Positions 18,606-28,894 of a stretch of DNA of 64,000 bases are shown here, one piece after another. The stretch spans positions 3,246,584-3,310,583 of the forward strand of contig CP133159.1 of assembly GCA_030913385.1 (NCBI GenBank). Direction: 5' to 3'. A model generated the notes under the pieces. It was not told the origin of the DNA, ran no database searches, and saw nothing but the letters and a program-made list of their open reading frames with translations. This stretch comes from Cytophagaceae bacterium ABcell3 (GTDB lineage Bacteria; Bacteroidota; Bacteroidia; Cytophagales; Cytophagaceae). How positions within the stretch are numbered: position 1 is the first letter of the stretch; every line of letters starts with the position of its first letter. Both the position numbers and the translations under genes were made by a program.

Positions 18606-18635
18606 AATCCTTTAGAATTAAGAATTTTTCCCTAT

Positions 18636-21038
18636 ATGACCCAAAAAGTTACCCTTTCCAGACTTGAAAATTTACTTAAAGATGCCTGTGACATCCTGCG
18701 GGGAAATATGGATGCCTCTGAATTTAAGGAGCATATATTTGGTATGCTGTTCCTGAAAAGGCTCAGCGACAAGTTTGATGAAGACCGTGCAAGGCTGAAG
18801 GAGGAATATACCCAAAAAGGACTTTCTGAGGATTTGATTGCCCGGCAGCTGGAAAATCCGGCCAAATATGACTTCTATGTTCCGGAGCGGGCACGGTGGG
18901 CAAATATCCGCCACCTGAAAAAAGATGTGGGCTCGGCCCTCAACAAGGCACTCACCGAACTGGAGGAGGCCAATACCAGCACCTTACAGGATGTGCTTAA
19001 AAGCATTAACTATAACAAAAAGGTAGGACAAAAGGCCATCAGTGATGAAAAACTGGTGGAGTTTATCCAGCACTTTGAATTGATTCCCCTGCGCAACGAG
19101 GATTTTGAGTTTCCTGACCTCATGGGGGCTGCTTACGAATACCTTATCAAGTACTTTGCCGACAGTGCGGGCAAAAAAGGCGGGGAGTTCTATACACCTA
19201 CCGAGGTGGTAAACCTGCTTACGACGCTGATTGAGCCACAGGAGGGCATGAGCATCTATGACCCTACCGTTGGTTCCGGAGGTATGCTTATACAGTCATG
19301 GGATTATGTGGCGCGGACGGGTGGCAACATCCGCGACCTGTCGCTGTACGGACAGGAAAGCAACGGTACCACCTGGTCTCTGTGCCGTATGAACATGCTC
19401 CTGCATGGCATTTACTCTGCCGACATCCGGCATGAGGATACGCTGAAGGAACCGCAGCACCTGGAGGCAAATGGCGAACTGAAGCGTTTTGACAGGGTGA
19501 TTGCCAATCCGCCCTTTTCGCAGAACTACAGCCTCAAAGAGCTGAAGTTCAAAGACCGTTTCCGGGTATTTATGCCCGACAATGGTAAAAAGGCCGATTT
19601 TATGTTTGTGCAGCACATGGTTTCCGTGCTGAAGGCCAATGGCCGGATGGCGGTGATTATGCCGCACGGGGTGCTGTTCCGTGGCGGACAGGAAAAAGAG
19701 GCGCGGCAGTACCTGCTACAGGAGGGTTTGCTGGAAGCGGTAATAGGCCTGCCACCGGGACTGTTTTACGGTACGGGCATTCCGGCTTCTGTGCTGTTGA
19801 TAAACAAGGAAGGTGCCGCACAGCGGAAAGAGGTGCTGTTTGTCAATGCCGACCGGGAGTACAAAGAAGGCAAAAACCAGAACAAGCTGCGGCCGGAGGA
19901 CATTGCCAAAATCAGCTATGTGTACCGCCATAAACTACCGGTGGAAAAATACGCGCGGCTGGTAAGTCTGGAGGAAATAGAGAAGGAGGAGTACAACCTG
20001 AACATACGCCGCTATGTGGACAATGCCCCAGAACCGGAGCCGCACGACGTGACGGCACATCTCTATGGTGGCATTCCGGAGGCGGAAGTGGAGGCGCTGG
20101 ACTTTTATTTCAGGAATTTTGACGGCGTGAGGGCGCTCCTGTTCCGGCCATATAAAAAGGATTACCTGCAATTTACCGGAGCCGTAACAGGCAAAGAGAA
20201 TATCAGGGAACTGCTGGAAAACAGCGGGGAGATAAACAAAAAGCTGCAGGACTACCGCGACATCATTGCCGCCTGGTGGGAGAAAAACCTGCCGGAGCTC
20301 AGGGGCATGGACAGCAAGAAGAAGGTTTATGAACTCTACAACCGCTTTACCGACGACATTACCAAGGCCCTTTTGCCGCTCAGTCTGCTTGACCAGTTCA
20401 GGCTGCGGGGTGCTTTTGCTTCTTTCTGGAACCACGACATTATCCTCAGTGACCTGAAATCTGTGGCTGCCAGCGGATGGGGTGCTGCCCTGATTCCTGA
20501 GGAGGAAATCCTGCAGTCTCAGTTTCCCGAACTGCTGGAAAAACATGAAACCAACATGAACCGCATTGCCGAACTGGAAGCTTTGTTTGCCGAGGCAGAA
20601 GGGGAAGATTATGACTATGAGGAAAGCGAGAGCGGCGTGCTTTCTAAGAAAGATTTGAAAAACCTGAAGGACAAACTGAAAAAAGACAAGAACAACAAAA
20701 AACTACAGGAACAGATAGAAAAGCACGAAGCCCTTGCAAAAGAGCTGAAACATCTGAAAACAGAGGTAAAAGCCCTTGACAAACGCAAAGCCGAACTGGT
20801 GGAAGTGGCAAGGCAGAAAATCTCTAAAGAGGAGGCCGAGGAACTGATACTTGCCCGCTGGAAAAACACCTTGCTGGATACCTTTGACGGATATCTGAAA
20901 CAACACGTGCAGGCCTTTGTAGCGGCGGTGGAAAACCTGTACGGCAAGTACAGCATTACCCTGAAGCAGCTGGAAACAGAACGGGATGAGGAAAAAGCAA
21001 TGTTGGACAAGTTTTTAATGGAGTTGGGGTATGAGTAG
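18636..21038 (+). CDS. hsdM: type I restriction-modification DNA methyltransferase subunit HsdM
   Basis: An 800-residue N6-adenine methyltransferase. HsdM N-terminal helices (1-130, [21 protein letters not shown]) are followed by the catalytic domain with the AdoMet motif [10 protein letters not shown] near 208 and the catalytic NPPF near 290. From about 440 there is a long extension, partly coiled coil and very charged ([16 protein letters not shown] region). It is longer than the roughly 500 residues of classic HsdM, as is seen in some Bacteroidota versions. It pairs with HsdS to methylate the recognition site and with HsdR to cut. The stop overlaps the hsdS start by eight bases. The coding sequence is distinctly GC-richer than the flanking RT and HEPN genes. 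Confidence 0.95.
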   Translation: MTQKVTLSRLENLLKDACDILRGNMDASEFKEHIFGMLFLKRLSDKFDEDRARLKEEYTQKGLSEDLIARQLENPAKYDFYVPERARWANIRHLKKDVGSALNKALTELEEANTSTLQDVLKSINYNKKVGQKAISDEKLVEFIQHFELIPLRNEDFEFPDLMGAAYEYLIKYFADSAGKKGGEFYTPTEVVNLLTTLIEPQEGMSIYDPTVGSGGMLIQSWDYVARTGGNIRDLSLYGQESNGTTWSLCRMNMLLHGIYSADIRHEDTLKEPQHLEANGELKRFDRVIANPPFSQNYSLKELKFKDRFRVFMPDNGKKADFMFVQHMVSVLKANGRMAVIMPHGVLFRGGQEKEARQYLLQEGLLEAVIGLPPGLFYGTGIPASVLLINKEGAAQRKEVLFVNADREYKEGKNQNKLRPEDIAKISYVYRHKLPVEKYARLVSLEEIEKEEYNLNIRRYVDNAPEPEPHDVTAHLYGGIPEAEVEALDFYFRNFDGVRALLFRPYKKDYLQFTGAVTGKENIRELLENSGEINKKLQDYRDIIAAWWEKNLPELRGMDSKKKVYELYNRFTDDITKALLPLSLLDQFRLRGAFASFWNHDIILSDLKSVAASGWGAALIPEEEILQSQFPELLEKHETNMNRIAELEALFAEAEGEDYDYEESESGVLSKKDLKNLKDKLKKDKNNKKLQEQIEKHEALAKELKHLKTEVKALDKRKAELVEVARQKISKEEAEELILARWKNTLLDTFDGYLKQHVQAFVAAVENLYGKYSITLKQLETERDEEKAMLDKFLMELGYE

Positions 21039-22335
21039 AAAAGTTAAATTATTTGAAGTAGCAGATATTTTCCCAAGCAATGTTGATAAGGTAATACATA
21101 AAGAGGAATTACCTGTGAAGCTTTGTAATTACATGGATGTATACAACAATAGATATATTCATTCCAGAATAATTTTCTCTGATGGCTCTGTTAATGCATC
21201 TGAACTTGTAAAATTTCAACTCATCAAGAATGACGTTTTAATAACAAAAGATTCTGAAACTCCTGATGACATTGCGGTACCTTCAGTAATAACTGAGGAT
21301 ATTGATAATTTAGTTTGTGGTTATCATTTAGCTTTAATAAGGCCATTTAATTGTCATGGGGAGTTCTTAATGCACTACCTGCTGCTTGATGATATAAAAA
21401 AGCAATTCAGCAATAAAGCAAACGGAAGTACCCGCTATGGTTTAACTTTAGATTCAATAAGAAATATTTCTTTAAATCTTCCCCCTCTCCCCATACAGCG
21501 GAAGATAGCGCAGATACTGAGTACGGTTGACGGGCAGATAGAGAAAACAGAAGCGATAATAGAGAAATATAAAGCCATAAAACAAGGCCTTTTGCAGGAC
21601 TTGTTTACCCGTGGCATAGATGTCAACACCGGCAAACTCCGCCCCGCCTACAAAGACGCCCCGCATTTGTATAAGGATTCTCCCCTGGGCATGGTGCCGA
21701 AGGAGTGGGAGGTGGTGAGGTTGGAGAAGGTTTTAGAAAAAGTTGGTAGTGGTAAAACTCCTTTAGGAGGAAGTGAAGTTTACCAAGAAAGTGGTGTTTT
21801 GTTTATTAGGAGTCAGAATGTTCTTGTCAATGAGTTATCATTAGAAGATGTAGCATTTATTTCTGAAGCAATAGACACTAATATGGCAAGTACAAGAGTA
21901 AAACCATATGATGTTTTGCTTAATATTACCGGTGCATCAATAGGTAGAGCAACATATTTTCCATTAGATTTAAAAGTGGCAAATGTAAATCAGCATGTTT
22001 GTATACTAAGGCCATTTTATCCATCCTTTGAATTGGCTTTATTTTTAAGTGAATACTTAAATGATTATCAAGGTCAGTCACAAATTTTCAAACTAATTGC
22101 AGGAGGAAACCGGGAAGGGTTGAATTTTCAACAAATTAAGGCGATGCATTTCATTGTTCCCAAACACGAAGAAATGATATTAATTATTAATAGAATGACT
22201 GCTCTGAACAAGCTGCTAAAATCTGAACTTTCAACTTTGACGAAACTTTTGCATGTGAAACAAGGCCTCATGTCCGATTTATTAAGCGGTAGGAAAGAGG
22301 TAAAAGTGGAAGGAAAATTAGAAGTGAAAATATAG
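21031..22335 (+). CDS. hsdS: type I restriction-modification specificity subunit HsdS
   Basis: 434 residues with the two-target-recognition-domain layout. TRD1 covers about 1-150. A central conserved helical repeat follows ([18 protein letters not shown], then [20 protein letters not shown], about 150-205). TRD2 starts after a short [12 protein letters not shown] link, from about 228 ([22 protein letters not shown]), and the second conserved helix region ends in [15 protein letters not shown]. The TRDs read the two halves of the split DNA target. The conserved centre is GC-rich while both TRDs are AT-rich, a visible mosaic that points to TRD exchange. It starts inside the hsdM end. Confidence 0.93.
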   Translation: MSRKVKLFEVADIFPSNVDKVIHKEELPVKLCNYMDVYNNRYIHSRIIFSDGSVNASELVKFQLIKNDVLITKDSETPDDIAVPSVITEDIDNLVCGYHLALIRPFNCHGEFLMHYLLLDDIKKQFSNKANGSTRYGLTLDSIRNISLNLPPLPIQRKIAQILSTVDGQIEKTEAIIEKYKAIKQGLLQDLFTRGIDVNTGKLRPAYKDAPHLYKDSPLGMVPKEWEVVRLEKVLEKVGSGKTPLGGSEVYQESGVLFIRSQNVLVNELSLEDVAFISEAIDTNMASTRVKPYDVLLNITGASIGRATYFPLDLKVANVNQHVCILRPFYPSFELALFLSEYLNDYQGQSQIFKLIAGGNREGLNFQQIKAMHFIVPKHEEMILIINRMTALNKLLKSELSTLTKLLHVKQGLMSDLLSGRKEVKVEGKLEVKI

Positions 22336-22340
22336 TTCAT

Positions 22341-23018
22341 ATGGCCAAAACCATAAAAGTTTTTTGGAATGAGAACCTTGAAGGGTACATTCGGGCGGAA
22401 GAAATAAAAGGACAATACTGTAAAGTTTACCCATTATTAAGTCCTATTGCAAAAAGTTATTCAGGATACAGGTTAATTCTAAAAGATTTAGAGGTTGTTA
22501 AAAAGGTTCTAGCTGAGTTGAGAGGTTTAAAAATGGTTGAGACATCATCAATTGTTAAACAAAGCTTATCTTTTTACGCTGTTATAACTTATGGAAAATG
22601 TTTCTCGGAAGCAAAAGGAAGAGGTTGTCAATTAAATAAAAAAGATGCGTTAAAGTATTGTTCTTTAGAAATTAAAGAAGAACATGATTTAATAATTGAC
22701 CAAAGAAATAAATATGTAGCTCATGGAGAATTAAAAGGTTATGAACAAAATCCAGTTGTTGCATATTTAAGTCCTGATTTAAATAATAAAAAAATTATTA
22801 AAATCCAAGATAATCTAATGAGTTTAGTTGATATTGAATCTCAATTATCAAACTTTGATATACTAATAGAGTGTGTTATTCAATATGTAAAAGAAAAATG
22901 TGATAAAGTAGGCAATAAGTTAAGAGAAGAACTTTTAAAAGAAAGTTTAGAAGTAATTTATAATAACTCAATAACTGTTTCTTCAGATGACCTTATAGAA
23001 GTTAAGGTATCTCAATAA
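22341..23018 (+). CDS. HEPN-like protein inserted in the type I R-M operon
   Basis: 225 residues, five bases after hsdS. Mostly helical, with the motif RNKYVAH (about 122-128) inside DQRNKYVAHGE. This is an R-x5-H signature of the kind found in HEPN domains, many of which are RNases used in abortive infection or toxin-antitoxin pairs. AbiU2-like HEPN proteins carry the same RN-x-x-x-AH phrase. Whether it is an active RNase cannot be told. It is strongly AT-rich compared with hsdM and hsdR and is followed by a 110-base gap before the next gene. Placement suggests a back-up effector that fires if R-M fails; that is inference. Confidence 0.55.
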   Translation: MAKTIKVFWNENLEGYIRAEEIKGQYCKVYPLLSPIAKSYSGYRLILKDLEVVKKVLAELRGLKMVETSSIVKQSLSFYAVITYGKCFSEAKGRGCQLNKKDALKYCSLEIKEEHDLIIDQRNKYVAHGELKGYEQNPVVAYLSPDLNNKKIIKIQDNLMSLVDIESQLSNFDILIECVIQYVKEKCDKVGNKLREELLKESLEVIYNNSITVSSDDLIEVKVSQ

Positions 23019-23128
23019 AGCATTTGTTTATATTGCACGCTTATATTTAGAACTGTTTTAACTGTTTATTCTTAAGTTGAAACCAATTTATTTTATTAAT
23101 TTATAATTCCCAATCTCTGATTAATATT

Positions 23129-24892
23129 ATGGCACAAACAATTGAAAGCGATAAACTTTTTGTAAAAGACGTTTTTAACAGATGGTATAGAATTCCTGAA
23201 TATCAAAGGCCTTATGTATGGGGCGCTGACCAAGTAAGTGAGTTACTTGAAGACATAAGTCAAGCGTGTAGCACTAACCCTGAATCTCAATATTTTTTAG
23301 GCTCAATGGTTCTTAAACGGTCTAATATTACCGAAGGAAATACAAGGTATGAAGAATATGACCTGCTTGATGGACAACAAAGATTAACAACATTATTCTT
23401 ATTAACAGCGGTAATAAGGGATTTAACAAATAATACTGGGAGAATTAAAACTTGTGGAGAAACAATTTTCCAGAGGGCTAATCCTGATGACAATGTTCCG
23501 GAAAGAATTAGAATTGTTTTTGATATTAGAAATAAAGTAAAAGAATTTGTTGATGATTTTATTAAAACCGATGGAGGTACAGCAAAAGTGCAAGAACTTG
23601 CATTATTAGCTAATAAAAAAGATGAAGATATTTCCATTAGGAATATGGCAAAGGCTATTTTGAAAATCAGGGAATATTTTTCTTCACAACATCTAATAGA
23701 TGATTTTTTTCCATACCTACGAAGTAACGTACTAATGATATACGTTGCTGCAGAGGAGCTGGAAGATGCATTTCGGTTATTTACGGTAATGAATAACAGA
23801 GGAATAAAGTTACGTAATAGTGATATTCTTAAGGCAGAAAATTTATCACAAGTGAGTGATAAAAGCAAAAGAAGGAATGCAGCCATACAATGGGAGTGTA
23901 TAGAAGAATATTTCGGGGAAGATTTTGATAATTTTTTATCTCACCTTCGTACTATGTTGGTAAAGCAAAAGGCTGCGTATAGCTTATTAAAAGAATTTGA
24001 AGATAATATTTATTTCCCAAGGGAGTATGACCGAATTACAAAAACTTACCATCCCAAGGCACCTTTATTGACCAAAGGGGAAAATACGTTTAAGTTTATC
24101 AACACGCACTTCAAGAACTATCAGGAAATATTTGACAAAGATAATTATGAACTAACCAACAGTTTTGAATTTTACAATCATATTCAATTGATGAGAAAAG
24201 GGTTTGAAGCTGATTTTTGGATTGCTCCATTATTAAGATATTTTGAAAAATTCAGGAATACAGGGCTTGTTGAGTTTACAAAAGCTTTAGAGATAAAGTT
24301 TGCGGCTGATTGGTTAACAGGTCTTACGCCAACCCACAGGATAGAAAATATAAATAGTATTATCCAGAAGATTGATGTTTGTAAAGAATATCAGGAAGTC
24401 TTAGGCTCTTCTGAGATGTCATTTAGTACACAAAACTTTATTAAAGAAATTGCACATGATATATATGGCAGAAGAGCTGCTAGATATATTCTTCTTAAAA
24501 TTGATTTATTATTCCATGGCCATACCACAAAGTTTGACCCACCAGGAACAACAAGTGTTGAGCATATTTTACCTCAAAATCCAACGGACGGGTCGGAATG
24601 GAAAAGTTTATATTCAGAAAGTGAGCATCAGTATTGGAAAGATAAAGCGGGCAATTTAATATTAATATCAAGAAGGAAAAATGCTGCGCAAAGCAATAAA
24701 GATTTCAATGACAAAAAAGAAAGGTATTTCAAGAGTAATATAGAGCTTTTTAGTAATTCAATTAGAGTTATGAATGATTTTCATACTTGGAGATTGGTTG
24801 ATTTAAAACATAATCATATGATTGTTGTGAGAAAACTGGCTCAAGGATTTAATATTACTATTTCAGAGGATGAACTATTAGAATTAACCTAA
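23129..24892 (+). CDS. DUF262/DUF1524 (GmrSD-like) nuclease protein inside the R-M operon
   Basis: 587 residues. N-terminal DUF262 (ParB/sulfiredoxin-like NTP-hydrolysing domain) has IPEYQRPYVWG (about 18-28) and LLDGQQRLTTLF (about 75-88). C-terminal DUF1524, an HNH-type nuclease, has SVEHILPQNP near 477 and the downstream Asn/Asp-rich element GNLILISRRKNAAQSN. This single-chain layout matches type IV GmrSD-like enzymes that cut modified phage DNA. It ends exactly one base before the hsdR ATG, so the two are coupled. It is AT-rich like the HEPN gene, suggesting both entered the hsd operon together. The modified-DNA preference is family knowledge, not visible here. Confidence 0.85.
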   Translation: MAQTIESDKLFVKDVFNRWYRIPEYQRPYVWGADQVSELLEDISQACSTNPESQYFLGSMVLKRSNITEGNTRYEEYDLLDGQQRLTTLFLLTAVIRDLTNNTGRIKTCGETIFQRANPDDNVPERIRIVFDIRNKVKEFVDDFIKTDGGTAKVQELALLANKKDEDISIRNMAKAILKIREYFSSQHLIDDFFPYLRSNVLMIYVAAEELEDAFRLFTVMNNRGIKLRNSDILKAENLSQVSDKSKRRNAAIQWECIEEYFGEDFDNFLSHLRTMLVKQKAAYSLLKEFEDNIYFPREYDRITKTYHPKAPLLTKGENTFKFINTHFKNYQEIFDKDNYELTNSFEFYNHIQLMRKGFEADFWIAPLLRYFEKFRNTGLVEFTKALEIKFAADWLTGLTPTHRIENINSIIQKIDVCKEYQEVLGSSEMSFSTQNFIKEIAHDIYGRRAARYILLKIDLLFHGHTTKFDPPGTTSVEHILPQNPTDGSEWKSLYSESEHQYWKDKAGNLILISRRKNAAQSNKDFNDKKERYFKSNIELFSNSIRVMNDFHTWRLVDLKHNHMIVVRKLAQGFNITISEDELLELT

Positions 24893-27800
24893 ATGTCCGA
24901 ATACCTCCACATAGAACAACCCTTCCTTCAGCAGCTCAAAAACCTGGGCTGGCATACCATAGACCAGGGCAAAGGCATTCCCTGCGACCCGGGTAAAAGC
25001 TGCAGGTATTCTTTCAGGGAGGTGCTTCTTAAAGACATTTTTACGCAGGCTGTCCGGAAAATCAACCAAACCGAATCGGGTGCGGAATGGCTTACGGACA
25101 AACAACTGGAGGATATCCATGACGAGCTGATGGGGCATAAGCTAAAAAGCCTGCTGGAAGCCAACAAGGAGGTATTTGAGCTTATTACCAAAAACACCCG
25201 TACAGATAAAAATGAACTGACGGGAGAGGAGTACCCGGTTGTAAAAATTATAGATTTTGACAATCCCTCAACAAACCATTTTCTGGCCATCAACCAGTTC
25301 CGCATAGACACACCCGGTACGGGCAAAGGCTTCATTATTCTGGACATTGTACTGTTTGTGAACGGCCTGCCGCTTGTGGTGGTGGAATGTAAAGAGCAGA
25401 ATGCTTTTACCAGCAATCCGCTGCATGAGGCCATAGAGCAGATACTGCGCTATAGTAATCAGCGGGAGGGCACACATGCCGATGGCCTGAAAGAAGGGGA
25501 TGAGCGCTTGTTCTGGTTTAACCAGTTTTCCGTGGCTACCCACGGGGAGGTGGCACAGTACGGCACCATTACTTCCAGTGAAAACTATTATTTTGAATGG
25601 AAAGACATTTATCCTGAAACATACAAAGCATACCTGCCGCCTTTGGGAAAAGCCCGTTCGCAGGAGGTGCTGGTTCAGGGTATGCTGCCGCCGGAAACGC
25701 TTCTGGACATTGTCCGGCATTTTACCCTCTACATGCGCACCAACGACCGGGAGATTAAAATCATTTCCAGATATCAGCAGTACAGGGCTGTTGGTAAAAT
25801 TGTGGAAAGGCTGCTGACAGGCAAAACACCTTTGGAGCGCTCAGGCGTTGTCTGGCATACACAGGGCTCCGGCAAGAGCCTTACCATGGTGATGCTGGTC
25901 AGGAAACTCCGCACTACAGAAGCGCTGAAGGATTATAAAATCCTTATGGTAAACGACCGCACCGACCTGGAGGGACAGCTTGGTGCAACCGCAGAACTTA
26001 CCGAAGAGAAAGTGGACTATGTACATTCTACCACAGAACTGAAACATAAACTGGCCACCCCGTCCTCCAATCTGGTCATGGTGATGATACATAAGTTTCA
26101 GGAAAAAGTACAGACCGACGATACCGAAGTCGGGCAGGCGCTGGCACAGGCCGCAGAGCCGCTGGTAACCTACAACAGGTTTGGCAAGGTCAATCCTTCT
26201 GAAAAGATACTCATACTGATAGATGAGGCCCACCGCACACAAAGCAGCGACCTGGGCGACAACCTCTTTGAGGCCTTTCCGAACTCCACGAAAATCGCCT
26301 TTACCGGTACGCCGCTGATTACCGACAGGCATAAGAAAAAGACTCATGACCGCTTTGGCACTTATATAGACAAATACAAACTCAAAGACGCCGTAGATGA
26401 CGGAGCCACCCTGCAGATTCTCTATGAAGGCAAAACCTCGGATGATGCCGTAAGGGACAAACACGAAATGGAGGTAAAGTTTGAGGATTTGGTAAAAGAC
26501 CATACCAAAGAAGAGCGGGAAGCAATCACCAAACGGTACGGAACTTATGGCGATGTACTGGAAGCAGAGGAAAGAATAGCCGCCATAGCCAGAGATTTGG
26601 TAAACCATTACATAGACAACATCCTCTTAGACGGTTTTAAAGCTCAGGTAGTAGCCAGTTCGGTGCTTGCTGCCGTACGCTACAAAAAAGCCATAGAAAA
26701 GGCCCTTGCAGAGCGGATAGAAACAGAACGGAAACGCAAAAATCCGGATGAGGAGCTGATAAGGAAAATAGAATTCCTGAAGGTTGAGGTGGTCGTTTCC
26801 TCACAGGGAACCAACGAAGCGGCCATTATTACAGAAGCACGGAAGTCCGCCCAGAGAAATAATGCTGTAGATAATTTCAAAGACAAATTTGACTATGAGA
26901 AACCGCTTACCGGCATAGCTTTTCTGGTGGTTTGCGATATGCTGCTCACAGGATTTGACGCGCCCATTGAGCAAATCATGTACCTGGATAAGAAAATGAA
27001 GGAGCACAACCTGCTGCAGGCCATTGCACGGGTAAACAGAACCGCCTCCGGCAAGTCAAGGGGCTTTGTGGTGGACTATATTGGCAATACCAACAACCTC
27101 AAAGAAGCTCTTTCCATTTACAGTTCAGACGACCTTGAGGATATTCTGGATTCCTTTAAACGTACAGATACGGAAATTCCCATTCTGGAGCAAAGGTTTA
27201 ACCGCCTCATACAGCTCTTTAAGGAAAAAGGCGTGAAGCGCATAAAAGACTATGTGGAGCAGGCAACAGAAGACACAGCCGAACGGCAGGATATCCTGGA
27301 AGCGTGCATAGAACTAGCCGCAGATGTGAAATTCCGTGCCGATTTTGATGTTTTTTTCAAGAGCTTTATGGAAAGCATGAACATCGTGCTGCCCAATGCC
27401 GCAGCCAATCCCTTTAAAATTCCGGCCAAGCAGTTTGGATATATACTTTTAAAAATCAGAAACCGCTACAAGGACAATTCCATTTCCATAGAAGGGGCAG
27501 GGGAGAAAATAAAGCGGCTTATCAACGAGCATGTGGTGAACCTCGGCATCAATCCGAAAATTCCGCCGGTAGAGCTTTTCTCAGAAAGTTTTGAGGAAGA
27601 AGTTTCCAAAAACATTTCCCCCAAAGCCATTGCCTCCGAAATGGAGCATGCCATCCGTAAGCACATCAAAGTGAACTTTGAAGAAGACCCGGCGCTGTTT
27701 ACCAAACTGCACGAAAAACTTGAAGCCATCATACAGCAGTACAAAGACGACTGGGAGCGACTGGTAAAAGAATTCAAGGGCCTGACCAGCGAAGCCCTTG

Positions 27801-28138
27801 CCGGCAGACAGCAGACAGAAGAAGGAGTAACGGCAACAGAAGCACCCTTCTACGACCTGATGATTCAGATAGCCTGGGGTAAAGAGGGCACACCTTCAGC
27901 AGAAGAAAAAGAAAAATGTAAGGAAGCCATCAGTCAGATAATAGAAGAGCTGGCAGGCACCATCGGCATCATAGACTTCTGGAACAAAGGCAAGGAAATA
28001 GAACGTACCTCCGGTGAAATTGAGGACATACTGATATTCAGCGGCATCGGAAGGCTTGCTGAAAAGGACAAGGAAATCACCACAGAGATAATGGCTCTGG
28101 CGAAGAAAAGGCACCAGGAAATTGTGAAAGGAGCATAA
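24893..28138 (+). CDS. hsdR: type I restriction enzyme motor/nuclease subunit HsdR
   Basis: 1081 residues. The N-terminal PD-(D/E)xK nuclease has DIVLFVNGLPLVVVECK near 150-166. The SF2 translocase core has HTQGSGKSLTMV near 324 (motif I), LIDEAHRTQ near 443 (motif II), AFTGTPL (motif III), then VVCDMLLTGFDAP and AIARVNRT (motifs V/VI). The C-terminal about 300 residues are helical and bind the methylase complex. It translocates DNA and cuts at a distance from unmethylated sites. The ATG follows the previous stop with no gap. It is GC-richer than the two genes before it and similar to hsdM, showing that hsdM and hsdR share an origin and the middle genes do not. Confidence 0.95.
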   Translation: MSEYLHIEQPFLQQLKNLGWHTIDQGKGIPCDPGKSCRYSFREVLLKDIFTQAVRKINQTESGAEWLTDKQLEDIHDELMGHKLKSLLEANKEVFELITKNTRTDKNELTGEEYPVVKIIDFDNPSTNHFLAINQFRIDTPGTGKGFIILDIVLFVNGLPLVVVECKEQNAFTSNPLHEAIEQILRYSNQREGTHADGLKEGDERLFWFNQFSVATHGEVAQYGTITSSENYYFEWKDIYPETYKAYLPPLGKARSQEVLVQGMLPPETLLDIVRHFTLYMRTNDREIKIISRYQQYRAVGKIVERLLTGKTPLERSGVVWHTQGSGKSLTMVMLVRKLRTTEALKDYKILMVNDRTDLEGQLGATAELTEEKVDYVHSTTELKHKLATPSSNLVMVMIHKFQEKVQTDDTEVGQALAQAAEPLVTYNRFGKVNPSEKILILIDEAHRTQSSDLGDNLFEAFPNSTKIAFTGTPLITDRHKKKTHDRFGTYIDKYKLKDAVDDGATLQILYEGKTSDDAVRDKHEMEVKFEDLVKDHTKEEREAITKRYGTYGDVLEAEERIAAIARDLVNHYIDNILLDGFKAQVVASSVLAAVRYKKAIEKALAERIETERKRKNPDEELIRKIEFLKVEVVVSSQGTNEAAIITEARKSAQRNNAVDNFKDKFDYEKPLTGIAFLVVCDMLLTGFDAPIEQIMYLDKKMKEHNLLQAIARVNRTASGKSRGFVVDYIGNTNNLKEALSIYSSDDLEDILDSFKRTDTEIPILEQRFNRLIQLFKEKGVKRIKDYVEQATEDTAERQDILEACIELAADVKFRADFDVFFKSFMESMNIVLPNAAANPFKIPAKQFGYILLKIRNRYKDNSISIEGAGEKIKRLINEHVVNLGINPKIPPVELFSESFEEEVSKNISPKAIASEMEHAIRKHIKVNFEEDPALFTKLHEKLEAIIQQYKDDWERLVKEFKGLTSEALAGRQQTEEGVTATEAPFYDLMIQIAWGKEGTPSAEEKEKCKEAISQIIEELAGTIGIIDFWNKGKEIERTSGEIEDILIFSGIGRLAEKDKEITTEIMALAKKRHQEIVKGA

Positions 28139-28141
28139 TCC

Positions 28142-28819
28142 ATGTCAGAACTACCGGAATATACCATAAAAAAAAGCAAGCGTAAAACCCTCAGCATATA
28201 CATAGAGCGGGACGGCAGCATTTCTGTGCTTGCCCCCGAAAATAAATCGGATACGGAAATTGAGGAAGTGGTAAAGAAGAAAAGCTTTCAGATATTCCGT
28301 TTTCTGGCCGAGAAAGAAGAACTCAACGCCTCCAGAAGCACCCGTGAACCCGTCAGCGGTGAAACCTATACCTACCTGGGCAGAAACTATCAGTTACAGC
28401 TGGTGGAAGGGCAGGATGTGCCGCTTATGCTGAAAGAAGGACATTTCCTGTTAAGCAAAAAACACCGTAACGACATACAGGAGGTTTTTAAAGACTTTTA
28501 CCGGAAAAAAGGCCTTCTGAAAATCAAAAAACGGGTGGATTTTTACAAAGAAAAGATGGGTGTAAGTCCTGCCGAAATCCGGGTAATGGAACTGAAAAAC
28601 CGCTGGGCCTCCTGCAACAAAAAAGGCGACCTGAACTTTCACTGGAAATGCATGATGGCGCCCCTGTCCATCATAGACTACATCATCGTCCACGAACTCG
28701 CCCACCTGCGGCACGACAACCACTCCGAAGCTTTCTGGAACGAAGTGGACAAGGTTATGCCCGACTACCGGGAAAGGAAAAACTGGCTGAAGTTTAAAGG
28801 GGCGGGGATGGATTTGTAA
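28142..28819 (+). CDS. YgjP/SprT-like zinc metallopeptidase (DUF45, M48-like)
   Basis: 225 residues with the metal-binding HELAHLRHDNHSEAFW (about 184-199): HExxH plus a downstream His and Glu. Upstream is the family phrase RWASCNKKGDLNFHW. It is three bases after hsdR, so part of the same operon. DUF45 proteins are frequent companions of type I R-M genes; their substrate is unknown, but proteolysis of R-M subunits (as ClpXP does in E. coli to relieve restriction) is an attractive idea. That idea is inference. Confidence 0.88.
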   Translation: MSELPEYTIKKSKRKTLSIYIERDGSISVLAPENKSDTEIEEVVKKKSFQIFRFLAEKEELNASRSTREPVSGETYTYLGRNYQLQLVEGQDVPLMLKEGHFLLSKKHRNDIQEVFKDFYRKKGLLKIKKRVDFYKEKMGVSPAEIRVMELKNRWASCNKKGDLNFHWKCMMAPLSIIDYIIVHELAHLRHDNHSEAFWNEVDKVMPDYRERKNWLKFKGAGMDL

Positions 28820-28894
28820 TTAACAAATTATACATATGGGAAAACTTCTTGTATTTTGTACTTAGTTATTCTTTCAAAAATCAATTAAATAAAA

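Noticed and set aside
19935-20546. 203-codon minus frame opposite hsdM, and similar long frames at 25841-26608 and 42182-42868
   Set aside because: These are antisense shadows of hsdM, hsdR and jetC, whose sense products have full motif sets.
9821-28819. BREX, DISARM, Druantia or Zorya system
   Set aside because: No PglX/BrxC/PglZ, DrmA/B, DruE or ZorAB-type proteins; the genes resolve into a PLD-helicase, an IetAS pair, an RT and a type I R-M operon.
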